Below, piece after piece: positions 5,709-10,088 of a DNA stretch of 10,088 nucleotides. The position numbers and the translations under genes were made by a program. How positions within the stretch are numbered: the stretch's first letter is position 1; each line of letters opens with the position of its first letter. The notes under the pieces are model-generated. The model worked only from the letters and a program-made list of their open reading frames with translations. It searched no databases and was not told where the DNA came from. Source of the DNA: Candidatus Staskawiczbacteria bacterium (GTDB taxonomy: Bacteria > Patescibacteriota > Minisyncoccia > Minisyncoccales > Staskawiczbacteraceae); assembly GCA_903850725.1 (NCBI GenBank), contig CAINMG010000023.1, positions 1 through 10,088 on the forward strand, in the 5' to 3' direction.

Positions 5709-5728
5709 CAAATCCCGATGGGACCGCA
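5709..5728 (+). repeat. 20-bp direct repeat, right copy (tRNA-Glu 3' end fragment)
   Basis: Exact second copy of 5378-5397, 331 bases downstream, lacking the rest of a tRNA. It is the presumed original downstream border of tRNA-Glu or an att-like duplication. The GT2 gene starts 23 bases later; a small CACTG-TGTT-CAGTG hairpin (5732-5745) lies between. Confidence 0.9.
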
Positions 5729-5751
5729 CTTCACTGTGTTCAGTGTAAACT

Positions 5752-7302
5752 ATGGAAAAAAAAGATTACTTAAATATTTCAAAAGCTTCGGACTTAAAAA
5801 ATTTTAAAGATAGGGCTATCTACCGATTTTTTGAGATTTTGCCAGGAGCTGTAAGTTTAGGAACCCTTGTAGGGGTTCTTGTTTTTTCTTGGCTTATTCC
5901 AGCCTGGATATCCATATTTATTATTTGTTTTTGTTTTTATTATTTTTTTCGTGTTTTTTATTTCTCACTACATCAAATCATAAGTTATTTTAAAGTAAAG
6001 CAATATCTAAAAGTAAATTGGCTGGCTAAATTAAAGAAAGTAAAATGCAGTACAATTCCTTCGGTCAATGATTGGAAGGATATTTTTCATATAATTATTT
6101 TACCAAGTTATAAAGAAAGCAAAGAGTTGATTAGAGAGACTTTGGATTCTATAATAAGTTGCGATTATCCTAAAGAAAAAATGATAATTATTCTAAGTCA
6201 AGAGCAAAGAGCTGGCAAGGAATTTGAGAATGTGTCAGCGGAGATTCAACAAGAATATAAAGATAAACTTTTTAAGTTTCAAATAACTGTTCACCCAGAT
6301 AATATTGCAGGCGAAATTGGGGGGAAAGGTTCAAATGTGGCATGGGCTGGCAAAGAAGTAAAAAAACTTATTGATGAATTGGGCATTCCTTATGAAAATA
6401 TTTTAATTTCTAGTTTTGATGTTGATACAAAACCATATCCCCAATATTTTGCTTGCTTGACTTATTATTATTTAACTGTAGAAAATCCTACCAGAGCTAG
6501 CTATCAACCAATCCCAGTGTATAATAATAATATTTGGTCAGCACCATTTTTCTCAAGAGTGGTCTCAACTTCAAATACTTTTTGGCAAATGATTCAGCAG
6601 GAAAGAGCTGAAAAACTTACAACCTATTCTTCACATTCTACTCCAGCTAAGGTTTTCTTTGAAGTAGGATATCCTGATAATATTGTGCAAGATGATTCTA
6701 GAATTTTTTGGAGAGCTTATCTTTACTATAGCGGTAATTATAGAGTAGTGCCAATTTATTATTTGGTTTCAATGGATGCAGTTATGGCAAAAGGTTTTTG
6801 GAGAACAGTTATGAATCAATACAAACAACAAAGGCGTTGGGCATGGGGTTGTGCAGAAATTCCTTATGTAGCTTTTGGTTTTATCAAAGATAAAAAAATT
6901 CCATTTTTTGCTAAATTTTTTAATTTATACACAATAATTGATGGATTTTGGTCTTGGGCTACAGCTGCACTTTTACTTTTTGCTTTAGGCTGGCTGCCAA
7001 TATTTTTGGGTGGAAAAAGTTTTAATATTACAGTTTTGTCATTTAACTTACCAATACTTACTGGAAGAATTATGACATTGTCATTAGCTGGAATGATGGT
7101 ATCTGCTATTTTAAGCACACTTCTTTTGCCAAAATTGCCAAAAGGCGTAAGCAAATGGAAAAAGATAAGTATATTTTTGCAATGGATTGCCTTGCCAGTA
7201 ACTTTGATTTTGTTTGGTTCTTTGCCAGCAATTGATGCTCAAATCCGCTTGATGCTAGGTAAGCATATGGGCTTTTGGGTAACTGAAAAGGTTAGAAAAT
7301 AA
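5752..7302 (+). CDS. Membrane glycosyltransferase, GT2 / cellulose-synthase-like family
   Basis: A 516-residue inner-membrane enzyme predicted to move a sugar from a nucleotide donor onto a growing glycan; sugar and product cannot be read from sequence. Two N-terminal membrane helices lie at about 33-78. The cytoplasmic GT-A domain shows ILPSYKE (116-122), GGKGSN (190-195), DVD at 223-225 (the DxD metal/nucleotide site), DD at 314-315 (catalytic base region) and QQRRW at 359-363 (the Q-x-x-RW motif of processive GT2 enzymes). At least three C-terminal helices follow (about 397-420, 437-460, 473-493), with a conserved-looking PAIDAQIRLMLGKHMGFWVTEKVRK tail. Length and layout fit a GT2 group common in candidate-phyla bacteria, presumably for surface polysaccharide. 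It stands alone and converges on recG. ATG at 5752 has no Shine-Dalgarno sequence; SKASDLK near the start suggests a complete N terminus. Confidence 0.92.
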   Translation: MEKKDYLNISKASDLKNFKDRAIYRFFEILPGAVSLGTLVGVLVFSWLIPAWISIFIICFCFYYFFRVFYFSLHQIISYFKVKQYLKVNWLAKLKKVKCSTIPSVNDWKDIFHIIILPSYKESKELIRETLDSIISCDYPKEKMIIILSQEQRAGKEFENVSAEIQQEYKDKLFKFQITVHPDNIAGEIGGKGSNVAWAGKEVKKLIDELGIPYENILISSFDVDTKPYPQYFACLTYYYLTVENPTRASYQPIPVYNNNIWSAPFFSRVVSTSNTFWQMIQQERAEKLTTYSSHSTPAKVFFEVGYPDNIVQDDSRIFWRAYLYYSGNYRVVPIYYLVSMDAVMAKGFWRTVMNQYKQQRRWAWGCAEIPYVAFGFIKDKKIPFFAKFFNLYTIIDGFWSWATAALLLFALGWLPIFLGGKSFNITVLSFNLPILTGRIMTLSLAGMMVSAILSTLLLPKLPKGVSKWKKISIFLQWIALPVTLILFGSLPAIDAQIRLMLGKHMGFWVTEKVRK

Positions 7303-7307
7303 ATATA

Positions 7308-7349
7308 AAAAAATCAGCCCTGAGCAAAAAGTCGAAGGGCTGATTTTTT
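7308..7349. terminator. Strong bidirectional terminator between GT2 gene and recG
   Basis: A 14-bp perfect stem (7308-7321 with 7336-7349) encloses a 14-base loop, with A and T runs on the outside, so it can work in both directions for the two converging genes. Its centre CCCTGAGC...AGTCGAAGGG is a variant of the dispersed repeat found inside tsaD at 4862-4882, so the terminator seems built from a repeat. Confidence 0.9.
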
Positions 7350-7387
7350 ATCTGTGTAAATCTGTTTTCAAATCTGTGTAAATCTGT
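7350..7387. repeat. Two copies of a 16-bp direct repeat (ATCTGTGTAAATCTGT)
   Basis: Exact copies at 7350-7365 and 7372-7387, each itself an approximate repeat of AATCTGTG. The stretch fills the gap from the terminator to the recG stop. No function is evident; it is one more simple repeat in this repeat-rich region. Confidence 0.85.
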
Positions 7388-7389
7388 GT

Positions 7390-9618
7390 CTACTCAAAGT
7401 GGATGCGTTTTTCGAGAGATTTTAGTTTTTCTTTAAGGATTGGATAATCTTTAAGTTCAGGATCTTTTTCTAAAAGTTCTTTAGCTGTAGTTCTGGTTTT
7501 TTCTACAAGGAATATATTAAACAGACCTTCCATGGCAAAATCTGGAATGCCCCATTGTTGGCTTCCATACAAAGATCCTGGGCCTCTAATTTCTAAATCT
7601 TTTTCTGCTAATTTAAAGCCATTATCAAGCTCTACCATAGCTTTAAGGCGTTTTCTGTTTAATTGATCTGGCGAGGTGGTAAATAAAAAGCAATAAGATT
7701 GAGCATCTGATCTTCCTACTCTTCCGCGGAATTGGTGAAGCTGTGAAAGTCCAAACCTTTCTGCACCTTCAATCATCATAATTGTGGCTCTCGGTACATC
7801 TACGCCAACTTCTACCACAGAAGTAGAGACTAGGATATCAATTTCACCTTTAGCAAAATCAAGCATAATTCTTTCTTTTTCTTCTGCTTTCATTTTTCCA
7901 TGAAGCATAGTAATTCGTAAGTCCGGAAAAACTTCTTTTGAAAGTCTTTCATATTCTTCTTTTACTGCTTTTACATCATTAACTATAGATAAAGATGACA
8001 ATGATTTAATATTGTAATTCTGTGGAACAAAATCTGGCGAGGCCCGACCTCGACTAACTTCTGGTGTCAGATTTTCGTTGGTTTTTTTACTCTCGATTTT
8101 AGGACAAATTACAAATACGCCCTTGCCTTGTTTCACTTCTTTTTCTATAAATTCATAAGCTTTTGATCTTTCAGATGGTTCTACAATAACTGTTTTGATT
8201 TTTTTTCTGTTTTTAGGCATTTCAGAAATTAAAGATACATCTAAATCTCCATATACAGTTAAAGCTAAGGTTCTTGGGATTGGGGTAGCTGTCATAGATA
8301 ATAAATGCGGAGTTAATTTTGATGTTTGAAATAATTTAGCTCTTTGATCTACGCCAAATCTGTGTTGCTCATCAACAACCGCAAAGCCTAAATTTTTAAA
8401 TTCAACACCTTTTTGGATTATAGAATGCGTGCCAATCAAAATATCAATTTGGCCATTTTCTAAGTCACCCAATAAACTTTTCCTGGAAACTTCAAAATTT
8501 GGATCGACATCGGAAGTCGAACTATTCTTGCAAATTCTATAGTTTTTACTTGTTATTAAACCAATTGAAACATCAAAATCTTTTAAAAGTTTGGTAATTG
8601 TTTTAAAGTGTTGTTTGGCTAAAATTTCAGTTGGCGCCATAAAAGCTACTTGTCCGCCTTTTTTTATTACATTTAAGCCAGCCATTGTAGCTACTACAGT
8701 TTTACCGCTCCCCACATCTCCTTGAAGGAGCCTTGACATTGGTACAGGCTTTTCTAAATCTTTTAAAATTGCAAAAGCACATTTTTTTTGAGAGTCTGTC
8801 AGTTGGAAAGGAAGTGATTCTGTAAATTGTTTCATTAATTCTGCATCCATAGGAAAAGCTGGAGCATATTTTTCCATTAAGCGGTTTTTTTCTTTTAAAA
8901 CAGAAAGTTGTATTAAAAATAATTCTTCAAAAGAAAAGCGAGCCTTGGCAGCATCAGCATATTCAAAAGATTCTGGAAAATGTACTTGCCATATAGCTTC
9001 ATTTATAGACAAAAATTTATGCTTTTTTAAAATGTCATTTGGTAATGATTCTGGGATTTGATTTTCTAGAATAGTTAAAATAGGTTTTATAATATATCTT
9101 AGCCAGCGCGAAGTAATACCTCTTGTTTCAGAATAAATAGGAATAATTCTTCCAGTATGAGTTAATTCATTATTTTCTACATCTTGATTTATAATTTCAT
9201 GAATTGGGTTTGATAAATATATGCCTTCTTTTCCCAAAGCTACCTTGCCAGCTAGACAAACAAAACTACCTTCTTTTAAGCTTTTTAGTAAAAATGGTTG
9301 ATTAAACCACAAAGCTTTTATTTGGCCAGAATTATCTTGAATTGTAACTTCCACAATATTCATAAACTTTTTAAAAGTATTGATGCTTCCAATTTCTGTA
9401 ATTTCACCTTGCACGCACACATTTTGGCCAAGTTGTTTGCGAGCATTGGCAATTTCTATGACATCGGAAAAATCTTCATAGCGGGAAGGAAAATGGTAAA
9501 GTAAATCAGCAACAGTGCTAATGCTCATTTTTTTTAAGCGTTTCTGGTAAGCCGTTCCGATTCTGGGGATCTCCTCAATTTTAGTTTGCAAGTTTAGCAA
9601 GTGTTTTTTTATTGTCAT
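7390..9618 (-). CDS. recG: ATP-dependent DNA helicase RecG
   Basis: A 742-residue superfamily 2 helicase that remodels stalled replication forks and branch-migrates Holliday and D-loop junctions. The N-terminal helical part with IPRIGTAYQKRLKK (17-30) leads into the OB-fold wedge domain (about 64-145). Motor motifs follow: DSQKKC (275-280, Q motif region), GDVGSGKT (300-307, Walker A), DEQHRFG (416-422, motif II), TATPIPRT (443-450), and HQFRGRVGR (628-636, motif VI). The C terminus keeps RGPGSLYGSQQWGIPDF (678-694). Two low-complexity segments, about 359-378 and 514-545, make the gaps before GTHSI and before MLHGKMK longer than usual. The ATG at 9618 lies in the end of a dispersed repeat; no Shine-Dalgarno sequence is visible, and TTG at residue 7 or 10 is an alternative start. 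Confidence 0.96.
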   Translation of the reverse strand: MTIKKHLLNLQTKIEEIPRIGTAYQKRLKKMSISTVADLLYHFPSRYEDFSDVIEIANARKQLGQNVCVQGEITEIGSINTFKKFMNIVEVTIQDNSGQIKALWFNQPFLLKSLKEGSFVCLAGKVALGKEGIYLSNPIHEIINQDVENNELTHTGRIIPIYSETRGITSRWLRYIIKPILTILENQIPESLPNDILKKHKFLSINEAIWQVHFPESFEYADAAKARFSFEELFLIQLSVLKEKNRLMEKYAPAFPMDAELMKQFTESLPFQLTDSQKKCAFAILKDLEKPVPMSRLLQGDVGSGKTVVATMAGLNVIKKGGQVAFMAPTEILAKQHFKTITKLLKDFDVSIGLITSKNYRICKNSSTSDVDPNFEVSRKSLLGDLENGQIDILIGTHSIIQKGVEFKNLGFAVVDEQHRFGVDQRAKLFQTSKLTPHLLSMTATPIPRTLALTVYGDLDVSLISEMPKNRKKIKTVIVEPSERSKAYEFIEKEVKQGKGVFVICPKIESKKTNENLTPEVSRGRASPDFVPQNYNIKSLSSLSIVNDVKAVKEEYERLSKEVFPDLRITMLHGKMKAEEKERIMLDFAKGEIDILVSTSVVEVGVDVPRATIMMIEGAERFGLSQLHQFRGRVGRSDAQSYCFLFTTSPDQLNRKRLKAMVELDNGFKLAEKDLEIRGPGSLYGSQQWGIPDFAMEGLFNIFLVEKTRTTAKELLEKDPELKDYPILKEKLKSLEKRIHFE
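8026..8073 (-). repeat. Probable repeat-derived insertion in recG (second)
   Basis: Encodes about NLTPEVSRGRASPDFV (residues 516-531), between VFVICPKIE and AVKEEYERL, where relatives usually have only a short loop. The DNA contains CGAGG-TCGGG-CCTCG, a small palindrome richer in GC than the gene. No second copy is in the window, so repeat status is inferred. Confidence 0.45.
8484..8545 (-). repeat. Probable repeat-derived insertion in recG (first)
   Basis: Encodes about NYRICKNSSTSDVDPNFEVSR (residues 359-379), between the GLITSK and LENGQIDILIGTHS segments; E. coli RecG is shorter here by roughly 15-20 residues. The DNA holds TCGAC-TTCCGAT-GTCGA, a five-bp stem. Both recG insertions fall in surface loops between motor motifs. 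Confidence 0.4.
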
Positions 9619-9685
9619 TCCCGCGAAAGCGGGAATCCAGAAAACTTGCGTTTAATCCTGGATTCCCAATCAAGTTGGGAATGAC
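9614..9685 (+). repeat. 72-bp palindromic dispersed repeat, copy 4, at the recG start
   Basis: A full copy with ends GTCATTCCC and GGGAATGAC, hairpin ATTCCCGC-GAAA-GCGGGAAT, spacer CCAG...CCTGG, and hairpin ATTCCCAA-TCAAG-TTGGGAAT. In the recG direction it forms the 5' leader, and its last bases (GGGAATGACA) contain the apparent recG start codon. The same happens for prsW with copy 2. Confidence 0.92.
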
Positions 9686-9740
9686 AACGAATGATATATT
9701 CTAATATTACCAAATTTTACAATAAAAAAAAGCCCAAATT

Positions 9741-9769
9741 AAAAAATCTATCATAATTTTGATAGATTT
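9741..9769 (-). terminator. Intrinsic terminator of the tRNA-like gene
   Basis: On the minus strand a 10-bp perfect stem AAATCTATCA/TGATAGATTT (9769-9744) with a six-base loop is followed by further Ts. It lies 8 bases after the tRNA-like RNA, supporting that this RNA is a transcribed unit separate from recG downstream. Confidence 0.85.
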
Positions 9770-9776
9770 CTTAACG

Positions 9777-9865
9777 CGGAGGCCGGTGGAGTCGAACCAC
9801 ATCCTATTATTAATAGAACCAATTGCTTATCAAACAAAGACTATAACCATATAGTTTCAGCCTCC
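9777..9865 (-). tRNA. Aberrant class II tRNA (allo-tRNA / tRNA-Sec-like, 8/4 fold), best anticodon GAU
   Basis: Read on the minus strand, this 89-nt RNA folds as follows. The acceptor is GGAGGCUG/CGGCCUCC (8 bp, one G-U) with discriminator G73 at 9777. AA links to a D stem ACUAUA/UAUAGU (6 bp) with loop UGGU. The anticodon arm UUUGU-UUGAUAA-GCAAU has four pairs and an outer U-U. A 7-bp variable arm UUCUAUU-AAU-AAUAGGA follows, then a 4-bp T stem GUGG/CCAC with loop UUCGACU. The 8/4 branch, 6-bp D stem with 4-base loop and long variable arm are tRNA-Sec or allo-tRNA traits, but the anticodon is not UCA. GAU is flanked by U33 and A37-A38, as in tRNA-Ile; a shifted loop would give UGA (Ser), but the stem then fails to pair. 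Long variable arm plus G73 would suit SerRS. CCA is not encoded. A tRNA pseudogene is the alternative. Confidence 0.75.
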
Positions 9866-9882
9866 CATGCCTCCGCAATTTA

Positions 9883-9891
9883 ATTATACCA
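9883..9891 (-). promoter_or_regulatory. Extended -10 promoter of the tRNA-like gene
   Basis: On the minus strand TGGTATAAT is a perfect extended -10 box (TGnTATAAT). The -35 position falls inside the terminator hairpin 9905-9937 and is weak (TTGTTT). Start is expected near 9876, at GCGGAGGC, 11 bases before the mature tRNA 5' end. That leader can pair with GCCTCCGC at the 3' end, competing with the acceptor stem. Confidence 0.6.
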
Positions 9892-9903
9892 TGATGTGTA
9901 AAC

Positions 9904-9974
9904 GAAAAACAACACCTCGTTTAAAGATGTTGTTTTTGGCCCCATTTATAGAATGTGACTTTGTCTGATAAGCA
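9904..9974 (-). ncRNA. Candidate ~70-nt small RNA complementary to the anticodon arm of the tRNA-like RNA
   Basis: Bounded by a near-consensus promoter (start about 9974) and a terminator hairpin (9937-9905). Its first 17 bases (9975-9959, UUGCUUAUCAGACAAAG) pair without a break with 9839-9823 of the tRNA-like RNA, CUUUGUUUGAUAAGCAA; the one DNA mismatch becomes a G-U pair in RNA. No reading frame with a ribosome binding site is present. It may act as an antisense regulator of the tRNA-like RNA, or, with terminator read-through, as its leader. Existence is inferred from the signals. Confidence 0.5.
9905..9937. terminator. Hairpin terminator, likely ending the small RNA
   Basis: A 10-bp stem AAAAACAACA/TGTTGTTTTT (9905-9914 with 9928-9937) has a 13-base loop. 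It is symmetric in A/T runs, so it could act either way, but only the minus strand has a promoter leading into it. It overlaps the -35 position of the next promoter. Confidence 0.7.
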
Positions 9975-9979
9975 AGTTC

Positions 9980-10007
9980 ATTATAGCAAATCATACTAGC
10001 TTGTCAA
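9980..10007 (-). promoter_or_regulatory. Near-consensus sigma-70 promoter for the small RNA
   Basis: On the minus strand, perfect TTGACA (10007-10002), a 16-base spacer, and perfect TATAAT (9985-9980) preceded by TGC, giving an extended -10. This is the strongest promoter in the window. It is back to back with the plus-strand promoter at 10011, the two -35 boxes being three bases apart. Confidence 0.8.
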
Positions 10008-10010
10008 GGG

Positions 10011-10040
10011 TTGAGGTCAATGCTAAAAATGTTATATAAT
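10011..10040 (+). promoter_or_regulatory. Promoter of the partial gene at the right edge
   Basis: TTGAGG (10011-10016) and perfect TATAAT (10035-10040) with an 18-base spacer. The ribosome binding site begins three bases later (AAAGGAG, 10043-10049), so transcription would start in or just before it and the leader would be very short. Other -35 choices are possible. Confidence 0.55.
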
Positions 10041-10057
10041 TAAAAGGAGATATTTTT

Positions 10058-10088
10058 ATAAAAAAATATTTATTAATTTTACTATTGC
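10058..10088 (+). CDS. Partial gene, probable signal peptide, ATA start
   Basis: Only the first ten codons are in the window. A strong Shine-Dalgarno sequence (AAAGGAG, 10043-10049) is followed after eight bases by ATA, AAA, AAA, TAT, TTA, TTA, ATT, TTA, CTA, TTG. With initiator methionine this reads MKKYLLILLL, a typical start of a signal peptide or membrane anchor. No ATG, GTG or TTG lies at usable distance in this frame; ATT at 10052 is in frame but too near the ribosome binding site. The product is unknown, presumably exported or membrane-bound. Confidence 0.5.
   Translation, partial: MKKYLLILLL

Larger units (their letters stand above)
5396..5728 (+). mobile_element. Candidate mini-element in tRNA-Glu carrying a GIY-YIG nuclease
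   Basis: The segment between the intact tRNA and the second copy of its 3' end is about 330 bases, almost entirely one GIY-YIG gene plus a GC-rich palindromic tail. A tRNA 3' end copied at the far border is the hallmark of site-specific insertion that restores the tRNA, but no integrase is present. A homing-type insertion driven by the nuclease is the simplest reading. A partial tandem duplication of the tRNA is the alternative. Confidence 0.6.

Noticed and set aside
5378..5728. Conventional tRNA-integrated genomic island
   Set aside because: The direct repeats fit, but the enclosed stretch is only about 330 bases and has no integrase; a nuclease-based mini-element or tRNA end duplication fits better.
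355..9618. UGA reassigned to glycine, as in Gracilibacteria and Absconditabacteria
   Set aside because: No complete gene here ends in TGA, but all genes read fully in the standard code with normal glycine codons, and seven genes are too few to infer recoding.
9777..9865. True selenocysteine tRNA (selC)
   Set aside because: D arm, variable arm, T loop and G73 match, but the branch is 12 rather than 13 bp and there is no UCA anticodon; no selA or selB is in the window.
9777..9876. tmRNA 3' end
   Set aside because: The T arm GUGG-UUCGACU-CCAC and acceptor look tmRNA-like, but the element is closed as a full cloverleaf of 89 nt, with no tag frame and no tmRNA 5' sequence nearby.
9905..9975. T-box riboswitch contacting tRNA
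   Set aside because: Complementarity to an anticodon arm suggested it, but it spans 17 bases, not a specifier triplet, and there is no stem I or antiterminator consensus and no downstream synthetase gene.

Overview
The window is AT-rich DNA with compact genes, three tRNA-type genes without an encoded CCA end, and many short palindromic and tandem repeats, some lying inside essential reading frames. The gene set (a GT2 glycosyltransferase of the kind common in candidate-phyla bacteria, a short ValRS next to TsaD, a tRNA followed directly by a small GIY-YIG gene) suggests a Patescibacteria/CPR bacterium, probably of the Parcubacteria side. That placement is inferred from protein and genome style, not from a marker tree. 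The standard code works throughout; the stops used are TAA and TAG.

Layout. 1-150 holds a possible promoter and a structured leader, then tRNA-Leu(UAG) at 151-232 with a bidirectional terminator. A minus-strand block follows (transcribed right to left): tsaD (5240-3987), valS (3954-1789), a PrsW-type membrane protease (1607-864) and an Hsp20 chaperone (789-355). The gaps between the last three are largely repeat sequence. In the centre, tRNA-Glu(UUC) at 5321-5395 is followed one base later by a GIY-YIG nuclease gene (5397-5702), and 20 bases of the tRNA 3' end recur exactly at 5709-5728, the layout of a tiny tRNA-targeting mobile element. A membrane GT2 glycosyltransferase (5752-7302) follows, converging on recG (9618-7390) at a strong shared terminator.

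Right end. 9777-9865 (minus) folds as a class II tRNA with an 8-bp acceptor stem, 4-bp T stem, 6-bp D stem with a 4-base loop, and a long variable arm. This is tRNA-Sec/allo-tRNA architecture, yet the best anticodon is GAU (isoleucine codons). Just upstream on the same strand, a near-consensus promoter should make a ~70-nt RNA whose first 17 bases can pair without a break (one G-U) with the anticodon arm of that tRNA. A divergent promoter and a ribosome binding site lead into a partial gene at the window edge that seems to start with ATA.

Common themes. Translation: two normal tRNAs, ValRS, the t6A enzyme TsaD, and an aberrant tRNA with a candidate antisense RNA. Repeat invasion: one 72-73-bp palindromic element occurs as three complete copies plus one interrupted copy; it lies in frame inside tsaD and supplies the apparent start codons of recG and prsW. 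Seven-base tandem repeats of several sequences also occur, two of them in frame in tsaD.
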